The notes under the pieces: generated by a model
The model's database searches: none
What the model was told of the DNA's origin: nothing
Seen by the model: only the letters and a program-made list of their open reading frames with translations
Made by a program: the position numbers and the translations under genes
DNA from: Hirsutella rhossiliensis
Taxonomy: Eukaryota; Ascomycota; Sordariomycetes; Hypocreales; Ophiocordycipitaceae
DNA: 64,000 nucleotides
Direction: 5' to 3'
NCBI RefSeq assembly: GCF_020360975.1
Contig: NW_025408667.1
Coordinates: forward strand, 9,610,001 to 9,674,000
Part shown: piece after piece, positions 1 to 10,314 of the stretch
Position numbering within the stretch: position 1 is the stretch's first letter
How the letters are laid out: each line of letters starts with the position of its first letter

Positions 1-1936
1 AGACTTAATAGATCGCTAGGACCTGAAAAGGAGAGATTAAACGCTGGAGGTAGAGCACGATGTGGATTTTGAGGACGACCAAGAGACGACCAAGAGACGA
101 CCAAGAGACGACACGGGCATGCTTAAATACTTACATGGACCGATAGACGCAGAACTCTCCTCATTGCCAAGTATCAGAACGGATCAACTGCTACGCTACT
201 CGTCGCGTGTGTGGGTGGGTGGCAGCGTGAAATGTCGTCCACAGGGGTTGCGTTTCGCGCCATGATGTGAAGATGTCGGTCTATCAGGCATAGTGCTGGA
301 ATCTCAAGGCTGCCCACCATCTTTCCCTGCGCCCTACCTTCCACATCGAGTACATTAAATGAGTGAGCCCATACGATCAAACTACGCGTTGAAATTTACC
401 AGCCTAATGGATTTCGTTGCCCTGCGTCCTACCTTATGCATCGAGTAGGCTGAAGTACGGGTCAACGATATAGTCGATTTTAAGTACCCATTTAACGATA
501 GCCACTGCGAAGAGCCTCCAGCCTCGGCTCAGCATCATCAAGCCTATCTCTGTTCTAGATGGGATGACGCCTTGCATCAACAAGGGCGTTGCGCTTAACA
601 GCTAACGGATCCGCCGTATTAACCACACTGCCTTGACCGAATGGCATCTTCCCATAACCTGTAGGAAAAGGGGACGTTCGATATATGGTACATGTTTCGA
701 CTTGGCCTATTAGGAAGTGGCAGGGAGACCCATGGCTTTCAGTCAATTCCCTTACTGCAGGTCTGGAGCGGTTTTAACAGCTGGGTGCCCGCGGCAGGCG
801 AAAGCCAGGTTCCAGCGGGTCCCCCTGGGGAAATTGAATTGCAGGTATACAATGTTCACTCACGGGCTGGATATTCAGACGTCAGGCCCGTTGTCTTGGC
901 AACTCAACGGGTGTTCGAAGTATCCAAGTGACAAGATTTAGTAAAAAAGGGTCGGTGCCATGCTGCATGTAGCATAATGCGGCTCGGCGAAGCGGATCAA
1001 TAGGCCTTGGTCATTGCCGATACGGCCCAATCTTACCAATTCAAGGCAAATGCATTGTCCACTCAAACAGTAGGCGTTGAATATGCACCTTTGGTGGGAT
1101 GCTTGGGGATAACAACCTGAGTCGCAAGGGGCCAGCCATCCGGAGAGGTTAACTGTTGTCTCAGTAATAACGGGTAAGTTTGATCCGCCGACGCGTTGGA
1201 GTGGGAGACCTGATGGGGAAGGTTGGTATGCAGTCAAGCCGACCCTCTCCCCCTCCCCTAAGCCGAGCGTTGGTTTGTGAGCTTGGCATAGCAAGCCGGC
1301 AGATGTGGAAGGCGTCAGCGGGATCGCCGCTAGAGGTGACAGAGAGGCTGTGTATCTAACTCTATCGAACCCTGGGGGAGGGGGTGCGAGTAGCAGGGAG
1401 CCTTACTCTATGTATAGTGAATCGGATGAAACACAGGTAAACATTGATCCCTGCAACGGAATCGAGTTGCAAATCAAGTCGAGGCTTGAGATAGTTGTCA
1501 AATGCAGCGGGATAGGGTATGAATTGAACCCCTGGATTCACGTTTTGCTCTCAAAGTGTATCGAGAATGCCTCACGCCTACTAGAGACGCTAGCTATTTC
1601 AAACACGCTTTCTACAACCTTCGTCTCGTTACCTAGTCGTCTTTTCTTGTTTTGATGAGAGATTCAGTCCTTGCTTACCCTGGCAAGAGGCAGACCAGGA
1701 TCAACTCGCCCTTCAACATGCGAATTAGCCACGCCATCTTCTTAGAGTCTCAAAGATCCGGGAGACGAGCTACAAAGCCCTCTTCTGTGCGATTTTCGAG
1801 CTAACAAGCAACCGATGGCCTTGTGTCTTAATTTATGACTCATAGTGTTTGAACGTGATTGGGAATTGTACGGCGAGACCGATTGCACGGCCAAGTCGAT
1901 TAGTTCCTTCAAGCCCTTTCCTCCTCGATCCACTCG
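1..1936. other. No supportable gene
   Basis: Base composition is ordinary and CA/TG dinucleotides are normal, so this stretch has not been hit by RIP. Open frames of 60-120 codons exist on both strands, but none has a convincing ATG context, splice structure or recognisable domain. The part from about 1,742 to 1,933 could hold a distal exon of the minus-strand gene that ends at 1,937, because a minus-strand frame stays open there, but I could not place a splice junction. Confidence 0.5.
77..112. repeat. 11-bp tandem repeat, three units plus a partial
   Basis: The unit GACCAAGAGAC is repeated three times without error (77-87, 88-98, 99-109) and followed by GAC. It has the look of a small minisatellite. 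No function can be inferred. Confidence 0.85.
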
Positions 1937-2392
1937 CTACCAAATTTCATCAGGGCTCTTCACCATTTCCAACACGGGGCCTACAGGAGCCATTCTCTTT
2001 GCTTGTTTCCTATCTTGTTCCGTCACTAGGAAGGAAGTGACAGTGGTGCAGAACATGCCGGGCTGGTATGGCGAGTATGGAACTGCACTCGCCGGATGAG
2101 GCATGCTGTTTGTAGTTGAGAAATAGCCCTTCTTTAGGGCCAGCTCGTCCAGTGGCAGTAACGAAGTCTTGTCCGTCGGAAATGCCAAAGCAGGCCCATG
2201 ACCCGAGCCATAGAGATGTGTAGACATGGCCGTAGCACGATTGTCGTTGTGAAGCCGTCGTTTCTTTGAAAGAAGGGCTAGTATCATGGAAACTAGCAGC
2301 AGAGAGACCCCGTAAGCTGCAAAGATACCACCAATCTGGATGGGCAGATACTCCGTCTTGAGCAGCTGGCCGTTCATGTCGTCGAGGCTCAA
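1937..2392 (-). CDS. Putative single-pass membrane protein, possibly truncated
   Basis: A 151-codon frame starts with ATG at 2,392. The N-terminus (MSLDDMNGQLLK...) leads into one hydrophobic segment at about residues 20-41, followed by a basic stop-transfer stretch (KKRR) and a Ser/Pro-rich, presumably cytosolic tail. The N-terminal arrangement resembles a group of uncharacterised fungal membrane proteins whose members, as I recall them, are usually longer. The frame ends at a TAG just after SPDEIW, where GTAGCG could be an intron donor, so further exons may lie at 1,740-1,930 or the gene may be truncated. It is divergent from the gene at 3,378. I do not know its function. Confidence 0.5.
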   Translation of the reverse strand: MSLDDMNGQLLKTEYLPIQIGGIFAAYGVSLLLVSMILALLSKKRRLHNDNRATAMSTHLYGSGHGPALAFPTDKTSLLPLDELALKKGYFSTTNSMPHPASAVPYSPYQPGMFCTTVTSFLVTEQDRKQAKRMAPVGPVLEMVKSPDEIW

Positions 2393-3279
2393 GGCGTCAG
2401 GCTGACTGTAATGTAGAAGAGTGGGCTAATTCGGGCCGTAGTTGTGCTTGGAGAAGTGAAAAGTTGCTGAGTTGTTATGTTCGGCAAGATGGAGGCGATG
2501 ACGGCGATAGGCTACCTACTTTCTGGGGCAATCTAGTATTCTGGGGCTTGAACAGAGGCAATGGAAAATTCATCAACGCAGGGGAGCCAACAGGCTAAGT
2601 AATGACGGGGAGGAATAGCCACGCACGTTCTTGGATGGGTCTGGGGCATCCAATGGCCAGGCCTACATCCCCCACGACTTGGTGCGTTGGGAATTCGTTG
2701 TATTCTAGACTCCCTAGTTGTGCTCCGTGCGTCCTTGGGTGTCGAGCCACTACTAATCGATAAGATATAGTTTCGTATCATGCATGATCGATGCCCTTGT
2801 TACCATGATCTCGCGTCTCATCTTTTGAAACCCAGAGACCATATTATGTGTCATGAAGCTGCTGGGGGTAGGCGTGATGCTCATTTAACTTAGATTGACA
2901 TCTGCCACTCGCCAAAAGCTGAGAAGCAGTCACGTATCAAGTAGCATGATTCGGTAGTTTGTCTGTTACACGCTTGTGCAAAAGTAGGGGGCAAGGCAAA
3001 CGTGGGTCGGCCTGTTGCAGCACCACCCTACCGACCACCACGATGCCAAGCCTTCCGGAATCCTGTATGGCGGTTATGGCCGATGGTGCACACAGAATGC
3101 ATGAGCTCGTCAAATCCAACAATGCAAGGGCAAGTCCAGCCAACTCCGGAAAGACTTTCCTCAGAGCTAGCGTCGGGCCCTTGTGTAAAAGCATGCCATA
3201 TTCACCCGCCCCTTCCACGTCCACGCCTCTCCTCGTTGATTCTATGCAAACCCAACTCGACCCTGCCCTCTAAGACACA
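2393..3279. other. Divergent intergenic region
   Basis: About 890 bases separate the starts of the minus-strand gene at 2,392 and the plus-strand gene at 3,378, so both promoters should lie here. Overlapping open frames on both strands at 2,937-3,273 have no family signature and look accidental. No other feature is supportable. Confidence 0.45.
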
Positions 3280-3350
3280 CCTTTTCCTTTTCCTTGATCT
3301 GTCTCCTTCTCTTTCTGCATTTCCTTCCCTCTTCTGTCTACCGCTCGGCG
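3280..3350 (+). promoter_or_regulatory. CT-rich core promoter tract
   Basis: A strongly pyrimidine-rich stretch (CTTTTCC, CCTTCTC and TTCCTTCCC blocks) ends about 30 bases before the ATG at 3,378. Such tracts often precede transcription and translation starts in filamentous ascomycetes, and this supports the chosen start of the downstream gene. Confidence 0.5.
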
Positions 3351-3377
3351 ACTTTCTAGTTTGGCACAAACAGCTCC

Positions 3378-4035
3378 ATGTTCTTCAAGACCGCTGTGTT
3401 CGTCGTCGCCGGCCTGGTTGCTGCCACCGACGCCGTCAATATTCCAGGCCGAGGGAGAAACACCCATCGACCGTCTTCTCGGTAAGGTCACGCTCCGAAT
3501 CGAGGGACAGGACGCGCAGACGAATGACATATAGCGTTCACAAGCCGGCCTCTTCGAATTTTCACCACCAAGCCCCTTTCAGCTTGGCCGACAAGGAACA
3601 GCAGCCGGACAGCCTCTTCTCCAGCAACGAGTGTCAGTACTACATTTACCGTTCCCCGTCTTGTCGTTCAAGCGGCATATTTCGAGCGGTCCTGACGTGG
3701 ACACGACAGTTGATACGATTAATCGCCACGTACTCACAGAACAGGATTCGACGGCGACATTGTCTTTTAGCGTTAACCTGACTGTCTCAGAGTTATGTCA
3801 TCCAGACGAGACTCTGCTCGGTTCAGCATTACAGCTTGTGGATGCAGAAACGGACCAAATTGTCGAGCGGGTGCACTTCACGATTTGGAGGGTCTCTGAC
3901 GGAGATGATGACGAGGTAGAGGAATTCTACGAGCATGATGATGTGGACGTCTATGAATACGGGGACGATTATCCTGAGGATAACAGAAATCCGGAATTTC
4001 TCGGTGGGGACGACGATGATCCGGGAGATCTCTGA
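3378..4035 (+). CDS. Predicted small secreted acidic protein, three exons
   Basis: The model has exons at 3,378-3,481, 3,535-3,632 and 3,710-4,035, giving 175 residues. Intron 1 (53 bases) has donor GTAAGG, a branch-like ATGAC and acceptor TAG. Intron 2 (77 bases) has donor GTCAGT, branch site CTGAC and acceptor CAG. Both joins keep the frame and the total is a multiple of three. The start is the ATG in CAGCTCCATG just after a CT-rich tract. Residues 1-20 form a typical signal peptide (Lys, then a Val/Ala/Leu core). The last 50 or so residues are very acidic (Asp/Glu runs with Tyr). No known domain is seen. A small secreted protein beside a RIP-affected block fits an effector-like gene, but that is inference. 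Confidence 0.55.
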
Positions 4036-5231
4036 CGGGGATGATGAATCACTTAACCCACTTATGTACCCGCTGGCCGGGACATAAATAGGGGGGGCTA
4101 TTTAGTGGTGCTAGCTTGGTAAATTCGTCCTCATCGGCATCTGGCCTCCGAAAGGATTAAGAGGTGCTGTCAGCCAACAAGCGCATGCTATGTCCTTACT
4201 TGACGTATTCAACCCACGAAGTATAAAACCCTCCTAGTGAAAATATGAATAGCGAATCGTGCATGTCAAGTACAGTGTATCAGACACTTTGCACGCCGAC
4301 TTGGCCTTGACCGTCACGTTCTCGTTTCGTTGGCCGTGACTCGCTTACCATGGCCACCTGGGCTTCTTGAGCAGCTTCAGCAGAAATACCGTGGCCCTCG
4401 GCCTTGAGAGAGAGAGCAGCATGAATCGGTATGGCACGGGTAGCTGCTGGAACAATGGGCCGGCCCCGGGGTTAACCGTTGCCCCCTTTCAATGGCAACG
4501 GACTTTGAAATTCCGGCATCGTGTATCTAGTTTGCCGCCCTCTTCGATAGTGACAGTCCTTCGGCGGTAACGGGGCTTTACAATCTCTGGTTTCAGTCAA
4601 GTTCGTTGCGAGACACCAAAGCATGGCGTCGGGAGTGTGGCCACTGTGCCTCATGCGAGCCTAGTGGTGCGACTTCTTTACTCTCCCGGGCGTATCCTTG
4701 ATGCCTGAGTCTGTCGCATGCTTCATCCCTGAATACATGGAGTCAGGGAACGAGATAGTGTAAAATCGGATTGGGGATGGCCGAGGCAGTCTCTTCTGGC
4801 GGCAGGCCGGCTACAGACTCGGAAGAAACCTTGCTTAGTTGGTGCCCTACTTGGAGTGCAACAAGGAGGATCAAAGTGGATGCACCGAAAAGGGGGCTGT
4901 TCCGCGGTCGGCACGTGGCAGACACCTGGATGAGACCGAGGTGCTTTGTAGGGCGTCGGCCTCCGCCACGATGGGGCAGGAGACCATCAATGCTACTGGT
5001 TAGGGTGGGCAGCAGCACTTGAGGGATTAGAGACGCGACGTGACGCTGAATGCTAGGGACCAAGACTTGCACTATTTCCCCCAAACCGGACCTAGCATTG
5101 AATACCGTGCCTCCTACCACTGAGGCTGTGTTGTCGTTTTGAGCGCATCCTAGTCATCCGACCAAGCCCATATCTAATGTCAACATGAACCCCTCGAAAA
5201 GACCAATCCAAGGCAAGCCAGTCGCCGTTCT
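4036..5231. other. No supportable gene
   Basis: Normal base composition. Short open frames on both strands lack start context or domains. A short G-loop hairpin-like sequence (AAATAG ... CTATTT, 4,086-4,103) lies about 50 bases after the stop of the upstream gene and might fall in its 3' untranslated region. Confidence 0.4.
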
Positions 5232-5510
5232 CTAGTCATGCTGTTTTTGTACTTGGGCGAGCTTCTCGTCAGGCTTGAAGGCAGAAACGGCGTCCAAGTC
5301 GTCACCCAACCTGTTCAAATCGTTTGGCCCTGGGTCTTCGTTGGGGTCAGCTGGATCGACTGAATTGGCCTGGCTCGGCGGTTTCGGAGCCTCATCAGGC
5401 CCCTGTTCTGCCTTGAGCTTGTAGTCAGATCTCTGTTCTCGGATTCGAGTGGCCGCGCGTTGCGAGTAGGACAGGGCCGCGATAGGCAGAGCAAGGCGAG
5501 AGAAAGGCAT
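5232..5510 (-). CDS. Hypothetical small protein, 92 residues
   Basis: The frame is open further upstream (to 5,810), but the ATG at 5,510 gives the more credible protein. It starts with a short hydrophobic stretch (MPFSRLALPIAALSYSQR), which could be a weak signal or mitochondrial-type presequence, followed by a basic stretch and then a hydrophilic Pro/Asp/Asn-rich tail ending in a Lys/Gln-rich end. I do not recognise the family. An upstream ATG in the same frame (at about 5,609) would add a hydrophobic segment, so the true start is uncertain. Neighbouring genes give no functional hint. Confidence 0.35.
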   Translation of the reverse strand: MPFSRLALPIAALSYSQRAATRIREQRSDYKLKAEQGPDEAPKPPSQANSVDPADPNEDPGPNDLNRLGDDLDAVSAFKPDEKLAQVQKQHD

Positions 5511-6435
5511 GGCTTGGAAAACCCCGAGTAAGAGACGGCAGAGTAGCGAGACTGTGAGCGAATGAGCAATCCTGATATTCACCAGAGTTCCAGGAGTGTT
5601 GGCTGACATGATTTGCAACTTGACAGGAGAAAGGGTTTCGGAAAAAATATTAAAGAAAATGCCAAGGTAGATATAACGCCCATACACAAGTACAAGGCGA
5701 CAGGAGGCTGACCCTGCCAGTCGAACCGCACCATACCCACCCATCCTGGATTCCGTAATGTTTTGCGCTGCAAAGTTTGTTAAGGACAATGGCCATGTTT
5801 CGCGATCCAAACGAATTAATCAAGTTCCGAAACTACTAGTGCACGCAGTATTGACCCTTAAGATCCCGGAAGACGACAGAATGGGATGCTTGAAGGATGC
5901 CTCAAGAATGCCTCGGGGTGCAGACACACTGCTTGATGCTAGTCCCATCAACGTAACAAGCTAGAGCTATTGCCCTGATCCCCAGGGACAACCCTGCCGC
6001 TACGTAATGTGCATGAATACCTTGATATTGTCCCGAAAATTGGCTAGGAGGTATGAGAGACGAAGCTGAGACGACCAGGTCCACAATTCGAAGAGTCAAG
6101 TATATATCATCGCGTGCATGTTGACTGGATACACGCCCTGGGGGTCAGGGCATTCCGACGATGCGGGATGATAGTCTGAGGACTCCCTCTCTGCACCGCT
6201 GGCTCCCCTTCCGTTTTCAGCTCGGTTTCAGCCGATACATGCAGCTGGCAGCTAGAGAGCCTGAATGCCGGCATCAGGTGTATAAGTCGGGACTGTATGG
6301 TCGGGTCTAGCAACAAGGCGCCTTAACATCCAAGTCCGTTGACTCGCACCATAGCCACAGCCTGCCCCGTCCCACCAGAAGCAGCCTGACATTGGAAGAG
6401 TCGATATTCTTCATTCCAGCATTTAGTTATGCGCC
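5511..6435. other. Intergenic, nothing recognised
   Basis: Ordinary composition between the minus-strand gene at 5,510 and the plus-strand gene at 6,436, so it should contain both promoters. I see no repeat, RNA gene or further coding frame. Confidence 0.4.
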
Positions 6436-7518
6436 ATGGGTGGCCAATACGAACCGGACCAGGCACTCTGTCTTCAGTACGCGCCGCTTGCCTCCAACTT
6501 CGAGCGGCACCAATTCACCATGGTATATACCGCCTACTGGGTTCTCTTCGGAACCAATCTCGTCGTGCTATTCCTTGCCTCGTCGCTATTCAAAAAGTAT
6601 GGTGCCTTCTTGACTGAAGCATTGTTGATAACGCTGACCTTATTCGCGGCCAAGAGGACAGCGAGTTCTGGAGCACTTGTCACTCCCGAGTGAAGACCGT
6701 GCGAGACTGTTACGGAGATATATCCTTCTCCACGCCTTGTGCGTTGTGTTATCGTCCACCGTCGTCATCACCGAGGTCTTTTTGCTTCTCGCGCTTCAGT
6801 TTTGCGAGGGTGAAGACCTAATGTCGCTCTACTGGGCTACCTGGACCACGATTCAAGTTGGAGCTGTAGTTGCCATCTCGGGCATCGCCCTTTCGCTCCT
6901 ACATTCGCTATGGGACTACAAGCCCCCGTAGGTCACCCTCGGCGGAACGTACATGAATGTTTAGCTCATGCCAGCGCCCGCCAACATAGTCCGTGGGGAC
7001 TCGCCCTAGGAACGCCCATTCTTGTCATCGCTGGAGCCTTTGATCTATTTTACAACTGCATGACGAAGAGGTTGGGAAAGTTGCAGTCATCCGACTTCAC
7101 CGAGAGTAGCCCATCGATAAGCAACAAGTGGGTGATGCCAGAGCCGCGCACTGGTCAATGGAGGAGGCTGACTGGCGACTGCAGAGGCACGATGGAAGCA
7201 TCTCGCCAAGACGTATACGACGACAGGCTACAAGCCGAGCTAATCGGCTCAACCGTCGAGGGAGGACCTATAGTGCGACTTCTCGAGCCCCTCAAGTCAT
7301 TGCGACATCAAGGAGAGATCCTTGGGTATTTCAAGGAGCGACCAATCATAGCCTATCGCAAGGAGCTTGTTACAGTCTTGCTCGAGTGTGGCTCGACGAT
7401 ATCAAGCAGGGATGCCTGGAGCGATACAACAACAGACGTTTGTCCATCACTCAAGACACCAGACTTGGGTGGCGAAAAGTTTTTAGACTTGATTTCAAAG
7501 TACTATAAGAATGTTTAA
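6436..7518 (+). CDS. Putative four-helix membrane protein, three exons
   Basis: The model has exons at 6,436-6,596, 6,655-6,927 and 6,975-7,518, giving 325 residues. Intron 1 (58 bases) has donor GTATGG, a CTGAC branch site and a less usual AAG acceptor. Intron 2 (47 bases) has donor GTAGGT and acceptor CAG. Both joins keep the frame. The ATG lies in GCGCCATGG, a good context. The N-terminal half has four hydrophobic segments: near residues 30-50, 75-100, 110-132 and 150-168. The C-terminal half is soluble and basic/acidic mixed. AATAAA overlaps the stop codon. The arrangement suggests an integral membrane protein, but no transporter or enzyme motif is visible and I do not recognise the family. 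Confidence 0.55.
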
Positions 7519-8870
7519 TAAAATCTTTTGGAAAATTGCTAACAAAGCCGGGACCTGCTGCTGCAATATCGCAGCAACAAATCATAAACTCTGGCTAGAC
7601 TTCAGGGGTTGATGAAGCGTTACATGGCGCAAAAATCAACGAGCCGTGCCGCTGCTAACTTAACGGAGCAACCCCCCGCACCCTGTCACCCGCTGCACTA
7701 GCACTGCTATATCCCCAAATGAAGTATAACAGTTTCTCCCTCCCTTGTTTGATCGCCAAGGGTCAGACAAAGCTGTTTTGTCCGATAAATAAGCCACGTG
7801 CCTTCTCTCAAGCACCTGATATATCAGGGATATGTACCTTTGATGTGGGGTAAAGCAGGTCGCTCATGACCGTAGAGGAGAGAAGTGAGGCCTTTTTCAT
7901 ATCCCCGCCTGACACATTGAAACTTCATGCCCGCTTTCTCGGCTTCGGCACGCTTTCTCTCTTAAGCACGTTCGCATCTTCTCGTGACCATACATATAGA
8001 TTATATACCAAGACGAGAACTCCTACGACTCCCTTATTTGACACCGAGTAGGCGAGTGAGCTTCTTCTTCCGCCTTGGCTTGGCATAAAAGTCTTGTAAC
8101 AGTGGCCGCAAGATAAGTATTGTAAGACATAGACAAGCAAGACGCAACGACTTGAAAGCATAAACGTCCCCTACACGGCGAGACGCCTTCAGCGCGACCC
8201 AGTGATACTACTAGTGGATCTACAGATTCAACTGGCTGCCCTCCCGAGGCTCTCATCTCGAAGTCCAGTCAGCCGATGATAAATGGTGCGACCGGCGCCG
8301 TAGATACCGATCCGAGAAAGTGATTGAGTCTGTAGGATCCTCGATTAAACTAGTCGCTAAATGTCTAGAGAGGCAAATGATAGTCGAGGCAGTGCACACG
8401 CCAAGATCTGGAGCAACCAATGGGAAAAGGCTTAAAGAATGCATGGCCGGCCCAACCACAACCTCGGCCCTATCCCACCACTAAACCTACCGCCTGTCCG
8501 ACAGTTTCCAGAAAAGGGATAGTTGACGTACGATCATGGGCCGAATTGAGATGTGCGGCTCGTGTCAGCCGTTGTGTCAGAACGGTGGTTCTGCGGCTCG
8601 GGCCTAATTAGGCTTGTAAATTGGGGCCCCATGGGCACCCGTGGGCAGCCTAGGAAAATAACGGGTACCCGTGGGTTTTTATGGCGCCTTTCGAAAAGTG
8701 TCACGGCCCAACAACGGTCACAGCGGGCCACAGACCAATGTGTAGGAAGGAAGGTTGGGCTCACGCCCACACGCACCCCCAGGCGCGCCCCCCCCCTATT
8801 CCTAGAAGCGACGTTGATGCCCTTGCCGTATCTGGAGGCACCGAATGCGGTAGTTATCACTAGTTATTAG
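7519..8870. other. Border region without a supportable gene
   Basis: Ordinary composition with normal CA/TG. Open frames on both strands at 7,925-8,870 are short and overlap one another. A C-rich tract at about 8,777-8,800 is the only local peculiarity. Within about 70 bases after 8,870 the sequence changes to the TpA-rich, CpA-free state of the repeat block. Confidence 0.45.
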
Positions 8871-8879
8871 GTCTTTGCA

Positions 8880-9667
8880 TTAAGAAAGAGGGTCTAGATT
8901 GCGCTGTCCTACTTAAAAGAGGGAGTCCGCGGGTATAACTATTTTTTATTATTATTACTCGTATATAGCCTCTAGGGCTATAGCGAGGCTAAGAAGGGCC
9001 TAGGCTTCTATTAGTAGTCCTAGCTAGCTATAGAGCCCGGAGGCTTATAACTAATTAGGGAAAGGGTAGCTATAAAGGTAAAGATAAAAGAAAGGTTAAT
9101 TTAGTTCCTCCTATATAGTGTTTTTCCCCTTTAAGGGCCCTAGGGCCCCTAGGTTACTCTTTTTTAAGCTACTTAGCTATTCCTATCTTTATTTTAGCTA
9201 AGAAGGTTAAAAGGGCTTCCCTTCCTTCCTTAGAGCTATAGAGAAAAGGTAGGCTAAGGGCCTCCTTCTATCCCTTAGAGGCTAAGTAAAGGACCTCTCT
9301 TTCCCTCCTATAGTTTAGGCACCTTAGGATAATATGCTAAGCTATATACTTTCCTTAGCTATAGCGGTAGTCGTCTTAGTCTACCTTATTAGTCTTCTTT
9401 AAGAAGGAAAATAAAAAGCTAGCCTTAAAGAAGAGCTAGTAAAAGGCTAGAAGGGTTAGCTTAGGCCTCCTTATAAGGTTCTTTTTTAGGCTAAAAGCTA
9501 AGTAAGGGGTCTTTTAAATAGATATATAGTATTTACCTAGGCCCTTAGCTATAAGGCCTTTAGCTACCTTAGTAGCTTAAAGGCTCTTTTAGTAGTCCTT
9601 AGTAAACTATTAAACCTTTCTTTATAAGTAGCTAATAGAAACTAAAGGGGTCCCTTAAGTAAGAGCT
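8880..9667. repeat. Unclassified RIP-degraded repeat, piece 1
   Basis: This is the oldest layer of the block, interrupted by element A at 9,668. On the minus strand one frame between about 8,960 and 9,640 can be read through with stops only of the RIP type (TAA/TAG where CAA/CAG is likely), so it was probably coding. The product is Leu/Lys-rich and I cannot assign it to a transposase or reverse transcriptase family. The piece probably continues at 17,431 beyond A. Confidence 0.4.
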
Positions 9668-9924
9668 TATAAGGGAATACGTATTATGGTACGATTAGTT
9701 AGGTAGTAGAGATAGCTAGAGGTACTATGCTATATATATTATATTCTCTTTATTATAAGACTAAAGCTTATAAGAAGAAGGATTTTTTCTCTTTAGTTAA
9801 AGTAGTAAGTAGTTTATAATATATAAGCGGGGTAAGTATAATTCCCTATTAATACCCTACTAATATATTAGTACTATATACCTAAGTGCTTTATTAGCCT
9901 ATACCTCTTAGTAGCGCTCTTATA
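9668..9924 (-). repeat. 3' LTR of element A
   Basis: 257 bases, alignable end to end with 17,174-17,430 and, inverted, with 26,041-26,297 and 59,162-59,418. Differences are almost all transitions of the RIP type, and the length has not changed. Confidence 0.85.
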
Positions 9925-10314
9925 ATTATCTCTCCTCCTATATAAACGTCTTAGCTATATCTTTAATATATATTACTTTTACTATACTATATATATTTAG
10001 TTAAGAAGAGAGGTAGTTTTAGTTATATATCGCGCGTATACGCCTATATAAGTATATATTAGTCTATACTTAGTAACGTTTATAGTTATTATACTAGCGG
10101 TTACTACTAAGTAACTATTATAGTATCGCTTATATATTAGTTATATAACTATAATATAAAGAGCGTGCGTATATATCTCTTACTTCTTTTATTTTCTTTT
10201 TTTCTTTAACTCTCCTACTTATAATTACTATAGAGTTTTACGCCTTTTTTTATTAATCCTTTATACCTTTTTATATTACTTTTTATTAACGATTTATTAA
10301 CGATAATATATTTT

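Noticed and set aside
938..1294. A 118-codon minus-strand frame
   Set aside because: No domain, no promoter-like context and no homologous frame elsewhere in the window; length is compatible with chance at this composition.
1305..1655. A 116-codon plus-strand frame
   Set aside because: It starts at GTG, the nearby ATG is in another frame and stops early, and no domain is visible.
3002..3781. A single 259-codon plus-strand frame
   Set aside because: Only its part 3,535-3,632 is used, as exon 2 of the gene at 3,378. The upstream part runs through the CT-rich promoter tract and has no proper start.
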